Part shown: positions 53,096-61,486 of the stretch, piece by piece | Layout: every line of letters begins with the position of its first letter | How positions within the stretch are numbered: the stretch's first letter is position 1 | Origin: Tsukamurella pulmonis | GTDB lineage: Bacteria; Actinomycetota; Actinomycetes; Mycobacteriales; Mycobacteriaceae | Reading direction: 5' to 3' | NCBI RefSeq assembly: GCF_900103175.1 | Contig: NZ_FNLF01000002.1 | Span: 930,001-994,000, forward strand | Length of the DNA stretch: 64,000 bases | Made by a program: the position numbers and the translations under genes | Notes under the pieces: generated by a model | Databases searched by the model: none | What the model saw: only the letters and a program-made list of their open reading frames with translations | Told to the model about the DNA's origin: nothing

Positions 53096-54492
53096 TGACG
53101 GCACCGTCGGGCGAGAGCACCGCGGCGGCCGCGCCCGCCGATCCCGGTCTGCACGCCGGGCTGCGCGCCCGGCACCTGATCATGATGAGCCTCGGCTCGG
53201 CGATCGGCGCCGGGCTGTTCGTCGGGTCCGGCAAGGGGATCGCCCTGGCCGGCCCCGCCGTGCTCATCGCCTACGCCGTGGCGGGGCTCGTCGTGATCGC
53301 CGTGATGCGGATGCTCGGCGAGATGGTGGCCGCCGACCCGAACCCCGGCGCCTTCTCCTACTACGCGGGCCGTGCGCTGGGCCCGGGTGCGGGCTTCGCC
53401 GTCGGCTGGCTCTGGTGGGTGCAGCTGTGCCTGGTGGTGGCGGCCGAGGCCGTCGCCGCGGCGGCCATCCTGAACGGCCTGCTGCCCGGCGGGCCGCCCG
53501 TCTGGGTGTGGGCGCTGGTGTTCATGATCGCGCTGACCGCGCTGAACCTGGCCGGGGTCCGCGGCTTCGGCGAGTTCGAGTTCTGGTTCTCGCTGATCAA
53601 GGTCGTCTTCGTGGCGCTCTTCCTGATCATCGGCGTGGGCTACCTCCTCGGCTGGACCTCCGCGCCGTCGCCGGGGCTGGGCAACCTCACCGACTTCGCG
53701 CCGCACGGCATCAGCGGCGTGGTCGCCGCCCTGCTCGTGGTGGCCTTCGCGTTCGGCGGCATCGAGATCGTCGCCGTCGCGGCGGCCGAGACCCAGGACC
53801 CCGAGCGCACCGTCGGGCGGGCGATCCGCGCCACCGTCTGGCGGATCCTGGTCTTCTACGTCGGCAGCGTCGCCGTGATCCTGCTGGCCCTGCCCTGGGA
53901 CGATCCGGCCGTCGCGAAGGAGCCGTTCGTCGCGGTCCTGCGCGCCGCCGGGCTGCCGGCCGTGGGCACCACCCTGGGCGTGGTCATCGTGGTCGCGCTG
54001 CTCAGCTCGCTCAACGCCAACCTCTACGGCAGCTCGCGGATGCTGTACTCGCTCGCGGAGCGCGGCATGGCGCCGGCGGTCGCCGGCCGCGCGAACCGCT
54101 CGGGCGTGCCCGTCCTCGCCGTTCTCGCCAGCTCGGCGATCGGCTTCCTCGCCGTGCCCGCCACGTACCTGTGGGGCTCCGAGGTGCTCGACCGGCTGCT
54201 CGCCGTCGTCGGGTCGACCCTCATCGTCACCTGGCTCGCGACCATCGGTTCGCAGATCGTGCTGCGCCGCCGGGCCGAGCGCGACGGGACCCCGCTGCCG
54301 CTGAAGATGTGGGGTTACCCGTACCTGTCCTGGGCGGTCCTGGTGGTGCTGCTCGGCATCGTGGCGCTGGCGATCGCCAACGACGACGTCCGCAACCAGG
54401 TGCTCTCGACGGCCGTGGTGGTGCTGTTGCTGTGGGTGGCCGGGACGCTGCATGCGCGCGCTCAGGCGCGCCGTGCGCCCTTGGAGCGGTAG
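53095..54492 (+). CDS. APC-family amino acid permease
   Basis: 465 residues, 12 membrane segments. N-terminal LRARHLIMMSLGSAIGAGLFVGSGKGIALAGPA and VAVAAAETQDPERTVGRAI mark the AAT subfamily. It is related to, but distinct from, the CycA-like gene at 31.8 kb. It imports an amino acid with protons; the substrate is not assigned. It overlaps the purL stop (TGATG), so it is co-translated with purL. The 3' end overlaps the convergent diguanylate cyclase gene by 31 bp. Confidence 0.88.
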   Translation: MTAPSGESTAAAAPADPGLHAGLRARHLIMMSLGSAIGAGLFVGSGKGIALAGPAVLIAYAVAGLVVIAVMRMLGEMVAADPNPGAFSYYAGRALGPGAGFAVGWLWWVQLCLVVAAEAVAAAAILNGLLPGGPPVWVWALVFMIALTALNLAGVRGFGEFEFWFSLIKVVFVALFLIIGVGYLLGWTSAPSPGLGNLTDFAPHGISGVVAALLVVAFAFGGIEIVAVAAAETQDPERTVGRAIRATVWRILVFYVGSVAVILLALPWDDPAVAKEPFVAVLRAAGLPAVGTTLGVVIVVALLSSLNANLYGSSRMLYSLAERGMAPAVAGRANRSGVPVLAVLASSAIGFLAVPATYLWGSEVLDRLLAVVGSTLIVTWLATIGSQIVLRRRAERDGTPLPLKMWGYPYLSWAVLVVLLGIVALAIANDDVRNQVLSTAVVVLLLWVAGTLHARAQARRAPLER

Positions 54493-55778
54493 AGCCCGGC
54501 GTCCGCCGCCACGATGAGCGCCTCGACGGTGTCGCCCGGGGCGGAGGTGGTGGTGCCGATGCTCGCACCGATCCGGACGGAGAGCGGCGCGCCATCGCCG
54601 GCCGCGGGCAGCTCGACGGGCGTCGCCAGCGCGCGATGCACGAGCTGCGCCGCGTCCTCCGGCCGGAACGGCCGCGGGACCAGTACAGCGAATTCGTCGC
54701 CGCCCACGCGGTAGAGCGTGCCGACTCCCGCCAGCGCGGCGCTGATCCGGGCCGCCGCCGCGACCAGCAGCTGATCGCCCACGGCGTGGCCGAGCCGGTC
54801 GTTGATCCCCTTGAAGCCGTCGAGGTCCACGAGGCAGAAACCGATCATGGTGTCCGGGCCGGCCGCGAGATCGTCGCCCAGGCGACGCCGGTTCGGCAGC
54901 CCCGTCAGCGGATCGTGGTGGGCGAGGTGGCTCAACTGCGCGTGCGTCTCCCGCAGGTCGGTGACGTCGTGGCCGACGCCGACGAGCAGCGGCGGCCGGT
55001 CGCCGTTCCCGGGCACCCGGCTCAGGGCCCATCGGCCGACGCTGCGCTCGCCCAGGAACCGCAGCTGGCGGCGCTCGAGGAAGCGCGTGACGCCGGCGTC
55101 GTCCGCGTCGGCCAGCTCTCGCAGCACCCGCTCGGCGTCGCGGGGATCGTCGGCGAGCAGTTGCCGCACGTCGTCGCCCGACGGGCCCAGGAGCGTCGGA
55201 TTGGCCTCCATCATGCGGGTCATCGCCGCGCTCGCCTCGACGAGCCGGCCGCCCTCGTCGGCCACGAACACCGGTGAGCGCGCATGCTCGAACATCACCC
55301 GCAGCCGCGCCTGCGCGGCGCGCTCGCCCTCCTCGGCGGCGCGACGGGCGAGCTGCGCTGCACGGTGCACGATCGCCTGGCCGTCGATGATCCGCCTGGT
55401 CAGGGCCTCGGCGTAGCCGGCGGCGTACTCGGCGAGGATCAGGGCCGTGCGGCGACGGACCTCCGCCGACGGTTCCCGCAGCAGCGCATCGGGCAGTGCG
55501 GCGATGGCCCGGCCGGCCGCGGCGGCGCCCGCCGGCACGGTGATCTGCAGCTCGATCAGCAGTCGTCCGACGTCGCGGCCGACAGCGGGATCGAACTCCT
55601 CGGCGCCGAGCGCGGTGATCACGGACTGGAAGCCGGCGAGCAGATCGGCCCGCACCAGGGCGGCGGGCAGCGGGAGGTAGACGTCGTCCGCGATGGACGC
55701 GAGGAACTCGTCGACGAGTAGCGCGACCACGGATTCACCGCGCGCCAGGAAGCCCAGCGGTGAGGAGGACTGCGGCAT
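54462..55778 (-). CDS. Diguanylate cyclase with PAS domain
   Basis: 438 residues. A helical N-terminal domain (about 1-150), a PAS-like domain (about 155-275, SPVFVADEGGRLVEASAAM) and a GGDEF domain (about 280-438) with DPLTGLPNRRRL and an intact active site RVGGDEFAVL. The RxxD inhibitory site normally five residues before GGDEF is absent. It should make c-di-GMP in the cytoplasm in response to a PAS ligand. No membrane segments. The start follows GAGGAGG; TAGACT lies 37 nt upstream. Confidence 0.88.
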   Translation of the reverse strand: MPQSSSPLGFLARGESVVALLVDEFLASIADDVYLPLPAALVRADLLAGFQSVITALGAEEFDPAVGRDVGRLLIELQITVPAGAAAAGRAIAALPDALLREPSAEVRRRTALILAEYAAGYAEALTRRIIDGQAIVHRAAQLARRAAEEGERAAQARLRVMFEHARSPVFVADEGGRLVEASAAMTRMMEANPTLLGPSGDDVRQLLADDPRDAERVLRELADADDAGVTRFLERRQLRFLGERSVGRWALSRVPGNGDRPPLLVGVGHDVTDLRETHAQLSHLAHHDPLTGLPNRRRLGDDLAAGPDTMIGFCLVDLDGFKGINDRLGHAVGDQLLVAAAARISAALAGVGTLYRVGGDEFAVLVPRPFRPEDAAQLVHRALATPVELPAAGDGAPLSVRIGASIGTTTSAPGDTVEALIVAADAGLYRSKGARRA

Positions 55779-55814
55779 GCCCCTCCTCGTCGATGTTCAT
55801 TTGCGGCACCGACG

Positions 55815-55820
55815 AGTCTA
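55815..55820 (-). promoter_or_regulatory. -10 box TAGACT for the diguanylate cyclase gene
   Basis: Minus-strand TANNNT hexamer; a leader of about 30 nt with a GAGGAGG ribosome site precedes the ATG at 55778. Confidence 0.4.
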
Positions 55821-55840
55821 CGGCCCGGCCCGCGGTCGGT

Positions 55841-55846
55841 TAGATT
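55841..55846 (+). promoter_or_regulatory. -10 box TAGATT for the methyltransferase gene
   Basis: TANNNT hexamer 10 nt before the ATG at 55857. Confidence 0.4.
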
Positions 55847-55856
55847 CGACTGTGCG

Positions 55857-56684
55857 ATGACGAACACCGACCCGCCCGTGCACCCGACGCCGAACTCGCT
55901 CGACATCGACCGGCCGAACGGCTCGCGGCTCTACGACTACTTCCTCGGCGGCACGAGCTACCTGCCCGCCGACCGGGAGGAGGGGGAGCTGATCGCGCGC
56001 GAGGCCCCGCACTGGGCGCTCGGCGCCCGCCTCACCCGGACCTTCGCCCGGCGCGCGGTCCAGGTGATGGCGTCCGCGGGGATCGATCAGTTCCTCGATC
56101 TCGGATCCGGCATCACCGCCGGCGGCACGGTGCACCAGATCGCGCGGATCGTCCGGCCGGACGCGCGGGCGGTGTTCGTGCACCGCGAGCCCATCGCCTA
56201 CGAGCTGGGACGGCAGCTCGTCGGCGACGATCCGCGCGCGGCCGTGCTGAAACTGAACCTGCTCGACGACGAGGCCGTGCTCGGGCACCCCACGACCCGC
56301 GGGCTGATCGACTTCGACCGGCCGGTGGGTCTGCTCGCCGTGGGCGGATTCGTCTTCATCGGCGACGAGCACGACCCCCGCGGCGTCCTGCGCCGCTACC
56401 GCGAGGCCCTGGCGCCCGGCAGCATGCTCGCGCTCTCGCACGTCGCCGACGACTCCGCGCACCCCGGCGTCGCGGCCGAGCTGCGCTGGGTGCGCCGGCG
56501 GTACGAGCACACCTCCTCGCCGCTGCACGTGCGCCCGCGGCAGGAGTTGCTGTCCTGGTTCGAGGGCACCGAGCTGCTCGAGCCGGGCCTGGTTCGGTAC
56601 GGGCGATGGCGGCCCGAGTACCCGCTGACCGCCGCCCAACTACGCTGCGACTACGGCTACGTCGGCGTGGGCCGCGTGCTCTGA
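55857..56684 (+). CDS. PF04672-type (DUF574) SAM-dependent methyltransferase
   Basis: 275 residues. The family motif RPNGSRLYDYFLGG at residues 19-32 and the SAM loop FLDLGSGI are diagnostic, and the shorter RYEHTSSPLHVRPRQELLSWFEG matches the family's C-terminal half. The family is abundant in actinomycetes, and its substrates are unknown. No neighbour explains it: it is divergent from the diguanylate cyclase gene and convergent with rskA. It is soluble and probably cytoplasmic. Confidence 0.85.
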   Translation: MTNTDPPVHPTPNSLDIDRPNGSRLYDYFLGGTSYLPADREEGELIAREAPHWALGARLTRTFARRAVQVMASAGIDQFLDLGSGITAGGTVHQIARIVRPDARAVFVHREPIAYELGRQLVGDDPRAAVLKLNLLDDEAVLGHPTTRGLIDFDRPVGLLAVGGFVFIGDEHDPRGVLRRYREALAPGSMLALSHVADDSAHPGVAAELRWVRRRYEHTSSPLHVRPRQELLSWFEGTELLEPGLVRYGRWRPEYPLTAAQLRCDYGYVGVGRVL

Positions 56685-56697
56685 GCCGCCGCCCGCG

Positions 56698-57444
56698 TCA
56701 CCTGGCCGCGATCGGGATGGTCGTCACGATCTGCTCCGACGGCGTGCTCGCGCCACCCGGCCGCTCGATCGAGATACCGAACGTGGTGGCCCCGTCGAGG
56801 CCGGGCACCGCCGCCGTCGTGGTCGGACGGACATCGGCCTGCGTCATCGTGCCGCGCGAGCGGGCGCCGCCGCCCGGATCCATCAGCCACATCTGGTAGA
56901 CGGTGCCGTCCTGCGGCGGCGGGACGTCGTTCATCAGGACGACGCCCGCGTTGCGCTCGTGCGAGTAGACGAACGAGATCGTCGCATCGCCGATCCGGGC
57001 CTGTCCGGTGCGCGCGTCGGGCGCGGCGAGGACGATCTCGGTCTCCGACGGTGCCGGTCCGCCCCGCTCGGGGAAGACGGTGCGGCCCAGAACGACTCCC
57101 GCCACCACGGCGACCGCGACCACCGCAGCCGCAGCGGCCACGGTGAACGCCCGCCGCGACGGTCCGCGCCGGCGGCGGATCGGGGTGACGCCCGGATCGT
57201 CGACGATCCGGGCCAGGATCCGATCGAAGACCGTGGCGGGCGGCTCGGCCGCCGTCCGGGCGGCCTGCGCCGCCATCGTCTCGTGCACTGCGGCGACCCG
57301 CCCGTCGAAATCCTCGCGCACCTCGGGCGCGGCGGCGGTGCGGGCCGCGTCGACGGCCGCCCGCTCGTCGGGATCGAGGGCGTGCAGTGCGTAGACCTCG
57401 GCGTCGTCGAGCAGGTCCTCGTCGCGCACGTCATCACCGCTCAC
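56698..57444 (-). CDS. rskA: Anti-sigma-K factor RskA
   Basis: 248 residues. The N-terminal cytoplasmic anti-sigma part includes EVYALHALDPDERAAVDAA, the usual RskA start, a membrane helix at about 99-120, and an extracytoplasmic RskA domain (about 125-248) with SHERNAGVVLMNDVPPPQDGTVYQMWLMD. It holds SigK at the membrane until intramembrane proteolysis releases it. It overlaps the sigK stop (GTGA), so the two are co-translated, as in M. tuberculosis. Confidence 0.93.
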   Translation of the reverse strand: MSGDDVRDEDLLDDAEVYALHALDPDERAAVDAARTAAAPEVREDFDGRVAAVHETMAAQAARTAAEPPATVFDRILARIVDDPGVTPIRRRRGPSRRAFTVAAAAAVVAVAVVAGVVLGRTVFPERGGPAPSETEIVLAAPDARTGQARIGDATISFVYSHERNAGVVLMNDVPPPQDGTVYQMWLMDPGGGARSRGTMTQADVRPTTTAAVPGLDGATTFGISIERPGGASTPSEQIVTTIPIAAR

Positions 57445-58007
57445 GACGGGACCCCCAGCGGTTCGAGGCAGCGCCGCAGGCGCGCGATGCCGTCGCGGAT
57501 GCGGCTCTTGACGGTGGCCAGGGGAGCGCCCACCCGCTCCGAGACCTCGCGGTAGGTGTGCCCGCCGTAATAGGCGAGGGTGAGTGCATCGCGCTGCGGC
57601 CCGCTGAGGGTGTCGAGGCACTCGACCACGGCGCCCGAGTCCTCGCGCCGTTCGGTGGCCTCGGCCACCACGTCGTGCGGGCGCTCGAAATCGGCGTACG
57701 CGAAGCTGTTCTCGCGGTCGCCGCGCGAGCGCTCGGCCCGCACCCGGTCCACGGAGCGACGGTGCGCCACCGTCACCAGCCAGGCCTCCGCGGACCCGCG
57801 GGCGGGGTCGAACCCGGACGCCTTGCGCCACGCCTCGAGGTAGACCTCCTGGGTGATCTCCTCGCTGTAGCCCCGGTCGCCGACCACGCGCAGGGCGGTC
57901 CCGAAGACGAGGCGTCCGGTGCGTTCGTAGAGGTCGCGGAACGCCCCGACATCGCCGGCGGCGGTGCGGACGAGCAGATCGTCGGCCTCGGATCGAGCAC
58001 GGGTCAT
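57441..58007 (-). CDS. sigK: ECF sigma factor SigK
   Basis: 188 residues. Sigma region 2 (about 25-90) with GYSEEITQEVYLEAWRKASGFDPARGSAEAWLVTVAHRRSVDRVR, and region 4 (about 125-180) with LSGPQRDALTLAYYGGHTYREVSERVGAPLATVKSRIRDGI. It directs RNA polymerase to CCATCC/CCGAAT-type promoters. A ribosome site AAGGAGG precedes the ATG, and a TAGCGT box (58033-58038) suggests a housekeeping promoter. The lipid operon upstream is its likely target. Confidence 0.93.
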   Translation of the reverse strand: MTRARSEADDLLVRTAAGDVGAFRDLYERTGRLVFGTALRVVGDRGYSEEITQEVYLEAWRKASGFDPARGSAEAWLVTVAHRRSVDRVRAERSRGDRENSFAYADFERPHDVVAEATERREDSGAVVECLDTLSGPQRDALTLAYYGGHTYREVSERVGAPLATVKSRIRDGIARLRRCLEPLGVPS

Positions 58008-58032
58008 CGACGTGCCTCCTTCATCGCTCCGT

Positions 58033-58038
58033 ACGCTA
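58033..58038 (-). promoter_or_regulatory. -10 box TAGCGT for sigK
   Basis: Minus-strand TANNNT hexamer 25 nt before the sigK ATG, in the 77-nt gap after the lipocalin gene. Confidence 0.4.
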
Positions 58039-58084
58039 CCGGGTCGGTGGCGGACGGGTGCGACGGCGCGAGGCGGTGGGGCCG

Positions 58085-58669
58085 TCAGGAGAGCGAGCAC
58101 AGCGGCGCGATCCGGTCGAGCCCACCGGTGGTGGGCGTGGTCAGGATGACGCACGGGGCGTAACCGAGACGGGTCGCGGTGTCGCGGATCTCGGCCCAGC
58201 GCGCAGGCGACGCCGCGGGCGTGCGGGAGAGCACGAAGGCGCTGCGGCGCGCGGGATCGCCCACGAACGCCCAGGAGTAGTCCGGGGCGAGGGCGGCGAT
58301 CACGTAGTTCGGCGGACCGTCGAGGGAGTCCTGGGTCGGGACACCCGGGAAGCTGACGTGCAGCTGCGCGGTGGTGCGGGTGTCGACGACCCGGGCGTTG
58401 CCGGTGATCTGCGACGTCGTGCCCGTCCAGGTGGTGCACGCGTTGTGCACCGAGACGTTGCTCGCATCGAGGACCCGGTAGGTGGCGGTGGTGTCGCGCG
58501 CGCACTGCAGGCTGAACGGCGCGGGCATCGTCGCGAGCTGGTGCCAGAGACCGACGTAGCGGGCGACGTCGACCTTCGCGACGGGGGCGAGCGGGGCTGC
58601 GGAGGCGGGCGCGGCGGTGCCGGCGGCGAGGGCGAGCGCGGCGGCGCAGGCGAGGACAGTGCGTTTCAT
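58085..58669 (-). CDS. Secreted lipocalin-family protein
   Basis: 194 residues with a Sec signal peptide (cleavage near SAAP, residue 25). The lipocalin GxW motif is YVGLWHQLATMPAPF (W42), with later TDxY-like segment SWAFVGDP and the C-terminal Arg in ARWAEIRD. It resembles bacterial lipocalins (Blc type) that bind fatty acids or phospholipids outside the membrane. The start overlaps the DUF1295 gene stop (ATGA), so it is the last gene of the SigK-linked lipid operon. It may carry the modified lipid made by the enzymes upstream. Confidence 0.82.
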   Translation of the reverse strand: MKRTVLACAAALALAAGTAAPASAAPLAPVAKVDVARYVGLWHQLATMPAPFSLQCARDTTATYRVLDASNVSVHNACTTWTGTTSQITGNARVVDTRTTAQLHVSFPGVPTQDSLDGPPNYVIAALAPDYSWAFVGDPARRSAFVLSRTPAASPARWAEIRDTATRLGYAPCVILTTPTTGGLDRIAPLCSLS

Positions 58670-59457
58670 CGGGATGCTCCTCGGGGAGGTCGGGGGACGA
58701 AGAAGGAAGTGCGCGCGGCGTACTCGTCCCAACCGGGACGGCCGCTCATGAACTGCTCCAGCAACCGGGCGCCGGTCGCGTACACCAGGAAGTACGTCAT
58801 CAGGACGGGGGAGAGGACGGTGAGGACGCCGGGCCACGCGCTGGCGGCCATCAGCCAGATGCCCCACCAGGTGCAGGCGTCGCCGAAGTAGTTCGGGTGC
58901 CGGGTCCAGGCCCACAGCCCGCGGTCCATGATCACGCCGCGGTGCGCGGGGTCGGCCTTGAACGCGCGCAGCTGGTGATCGCCCACGGCCTCGAAACCGA
59001 TGCCGACCACTGCGAGCAGGACGCCCGCGCCGAGCACGACCGTCCACGGCGCGGTGGTCGCGCCGGTCACCGCCGAGACCTGCACGGGGAGGGAGACGAA
59101 CCACTGGGCGGCGCCCTGCACCACGAAGACCTTGCGGACCACCGTCGCCGTACCGCCGCCGGCCCGATCGAGCATCGCGGTGTAGCGCGGATCCTCGCCC
59201 TTACCGGCCGACTTGACCCACATGTGCCAGGACAGGCGCACGCCCCACACCGTGACGATCGCGGCGATGATCAGTCCGCGCAGGCGATCCCCGTCGCCCA
59301 GCGCGAGCGCGATCCAGGCGACGGCCACGATGCCGGCGCCCCACGCGACGTCGACCACGTTGTAGCGGCCGATCCGGTGGCCCACGGCGAAGGTGACGGC
59401 CTGGACGAGCGCGAGCGCCGCGAGGGATGCCACCGTCACGAGCAGGAAGCCGTTCAT
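58666..59457 (-). CDS. DUF1295 membrane protein (Rv0446c-like)
   Basis: 263 residues, about seven membrane segments. The DUF1295 core includes RIGRYNVVDVAWGAGIVAVAW, HMWVKSAGKGEDPRY, and the steroid-reductase-like C-terminus GLWAWTRHPNYFGDACTWWGIWLM, with the FGD/NYFGD motif seen in 5-alpha-reductase and isoprenylcysteine methyltransferase families. A reductase acting on an unsaturated lipid is possible. It overlaps the genes on both sides by 4 nt. It is the orthologous position to the M. tuberculosis gene next to sigK. Confidence 0.88.
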   Translation of the reverse strand: MNGFLLVTVASLAALALVQAVTFAVGHRIGRYNVVDVAWGAGIVAVAWIALALGDGDRLRGLIIAAIVTVWGVRLSWHMWVKSAGKGEDPRYTAMLDRAGGGTATVVRKVFVVQGAAQWFVSLPVQVSAVTGATTAPWTVVLGAGVLLAVVGIGFEAVGDHQLRAFKADPAHRGVIMDRGLWAWTRHPNYFGDACTWWGIWLMAASAWPGVLTVLSPVLMTYFLVYATGARLLEQFMSGRPGWDEYAARTSFFVPRPPRGASR

Positions 59458-60752
59458 GCGGTCACCTCCGGGGAGAGCACGATCTGCTGCACGTCCAGGT
59501 AGCCGGACCGGAAGCCGGCCTCGCTGTAGGCGAGGTAGAACTCCCACAGCCGGCGGAACGCGGGCGAATCAGCCGGCGGCGGCAGGGTGTCCGGCTCGGC
59601 CAGGAACCGCTCCCGCCACAGGCGCAGCGTCTGCGCGTAGTGCTGCCCGAAGCGGAAGCGGCCCCGCACGACGAGTCCAGCGGTGCGGGAGGAGGACTCG
59701 ATCGCCTCGGTGGACGGCAGCATCCCGCCGGGGAAGACGTACTTCTGGATCCAGGTGTAGGTGCGCAGGCTCGCCAGCATCCGCTCGTGCGGCATCGTGA
59801 TGGCCTGCACCGCGATCCGGCCGCCGGGCGCGACCAGCCGGGCCAGCACGCCGAAGTACTCGTCCCAGTGGGCCGCGCCGACCGCCTCGATCATCTCCAC
59901 CGAGACCACGGCGTCGTAGACGCCGTCGACGGCGCGGTAGTCGAGCAGGTCCACCCGTACCCGGTCGCCGAGGCCGGCGTCGGCGATGCGCCGCAGCGCC
60001 AGGTCCCGCTGCTCGGTGGACAGCGTCACCGAGCGGACGGTGGCGCCGCGCCCGGCCGCCCGCAGGGCGAGTTCGCCCCAGCCGGTGCCGATCTCGAGGA
60101 CCCGGCTGCCCGGTCCGACACCGGCGGCGTCGAGCAGCCGATCGATCTTGGCGCGCTGGGCGTCCGCCAGGTCGACCCAGCGCGGGAGGCCGGGGTCGGG
60201 TGCCCGTGTCACATCGGGGCCGTCGTCGGGCAGCTCCTGCTCGGAGAACAGGGCGCTCGAGTAGCTGAGCGTCTCGTCGAGGAACCGCGCGAACAGTTCG
60301 TTGGACAGGTCGTAGTGGTGGGAGACGTTGGCCCGCACGTGATCGGGCGTGCCGACCTCGGAACCGGGGCGGGCCGTCGCGGCGAGCCCGCGCAGCGACT
60401 GCAGCCACCGCGGCACCAGTACGGGCATCCGCTGCGCCAGGGCGGTCAGCGTACCGGCGAGGTCCGGTGAGTCCCACTCGCCGGCGACGTAGGCCTCGCC
60501 GAAACCGATGAGCCGCGCGGTGCCGATCCGGCGGTGCACCGCATCCGGGGAGTGCAGCACGAGCGCCGGGCCGGCCGGGCCGGCCGGCCCGGCGGCCGCA
60601 CCGGGCACGGTGACGGCGACGCCGCTGCGCTCGGCGGCGTCGCGCAGGAGCGCACGGGCCGCGCGGCCGAAGACGCGGGCCCGCAGGCCGGTGGGGACCG
60701 GGACGGCGAGGTCGAGATCGCGGACGGGGACTGCTTCGAGTTCGACGGTCAC
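59454..60752 (-). CDS. ufaA1: Cyclopropane-fatty-acyl-phospholipid synthase UfaA1-like
   Basis: 432 residues. SAM-binding motif VLEIGTGWGELALRAAGRG and VEMIEAVGAAHWDEYF are the CFA synthase hallmarks; the N-terminal lipid-binding domain (about 1-130) is present. It methylates unsaturated acyl chains of phospholipids (cyclopropane, or methylene/methyl branched products) using SAM at the inner membrane. GTG start overlaps the DUF1365 stop. Operon and order are as in M. tuberculosis. Confidence 0.92.
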   Translation of the reverse strand: MTVELEAVPVRDLDLAVPVPTGLRARVFGRAARALLRDAAERSGVAVTVPGAAAGPAGPAGPALVLHSPDAVHRRIGTARLIGFGEAYVAGEWDSPDLAGTLTALAQRMPVLVPRWLQSLRGLAATARPGSEVGTPDHVRANVSHHYDLSNELFARFLDETLSYSSALFSEQELPDDGPDVTRAPDPGLPRWVDLADAQRAKIDRLLDAAGVGPGSRVLEIGTGWGELALRAAGRGATVRSVTLSTEQRDLALRRIADAGLGDRVRVDLLDYRAVDGVYDAVVSVEMIEAVGAAHWDEYFGVLARLVAPGGRIAVQAITMPHERMLASLRTYTWIQKYVFPGGMLPSTEAIESSSRTAGLVVRGRFRFGQHYAQTLRLWRERFLAEPDTLPPPADSPAFRRLWEFYLAYSEAGFRSGYLDVQQIVLSPEVTA

Positions 60753-61486
60753 TGTTTCGCTTCCTGTGGGGCGGAGCCGGGACGGGGGACGAGCGGCAGG
60801 CCGGAGGCCCACAACCGGATGCCGTGCCGGCGGATCCGCGCGGCGACGACGAGGGGGGCGAGGGGAGCGCGGATCTGCGCGGCCAGGATCGCGCGCGGCG
60901 TCGCGGGCCGGCGTCGTCCGCGCCACTGCGCGGTGAACGGCGCGCTGCCGGGCCGCTCGAGCACCACGTCGATCGAGAGCTCCTCGCCCGGTTCGGGCAC
61001 CCGCAGCCGGTACACGCCGTCGACGGGGTGGAACGGCGAGACGAAGAACTCCTTGCGCACGGTCGTCCCCGACTGCGCCTCGGGGCCCAGCACGTACGCG
61101 TGCCTCCCCCCGTAGGTGTTGTGCACCTCCGCGACGACGGTGCGCACCGCGCCGGTCCGGTCGTGGCACCAGAAGATCGTCAGCGGATCGAAGACGTAGC
61201 CCAGGCAGCGGGCGCTGAGGAGCGCGGTGATCGGGCCGTCCGGGACCGGGACGCCGTGCGCGCGCAGCGTCTGTTCCACCCGGCCGCGCAGGGTGTCGGC
61301 ACCGTCGGGCGCCGGAGTGAGGTGGTCGGCGGCCCGGAACGACACCACGGGCCGCAGCCAGCGCGGCACCCGGGGCGGGGCGTCGACGTCGATGAACCAG
61401 CTCGCGCTGCGATGCCGGAAACCGTACGCGGTGGGCGAGCGTCGCAGGTGCCCGATCTCGGTGTCGTACATCGCGGGGGCGCTCAC
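60749..61486 (-). CDS. DUF1365 protein (Rv0448c-like)
   Basis: 245 residues. It starts SAPAMYDTEIGHLRRSPTAYGFRHRSASWFIDVD, the DUF1365 opening, and has FDPLTIFWCHDRTGAVRTVVAEVHNTYGGRHAYVL and KEFFVSPFHPVDGVYRL in the core. The family always neighbours CFA synthases and FAD oxidoreductases; its biochemical role is not defined. GTG start overlaps the upstream stop by 4 nt. No signal peptide. Confidence 0.88.
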   Translation of the reverse strand: MSAPAMYDTEIGHLRRSPTAYGFRHRSASWFIDVDAPPRVPRWLRPVVSFRAADHLTPAPDGADTLRGRVEQTLRAHGVPVPDGPITALLSARCLGYVFDPLTIFWCHDRTGAVRTVVAEVHNTYGGRHAYVLGPEAQSGTTVRKEFFVSPFHPVDGVYRLRVPEPGEELSIDVVLERPGSAPFTAQWRGRRRPATPRAILAAQIRAPLAPLVVAARIRRHGIRLWASGLPLVPRPGSAPQEAKQ

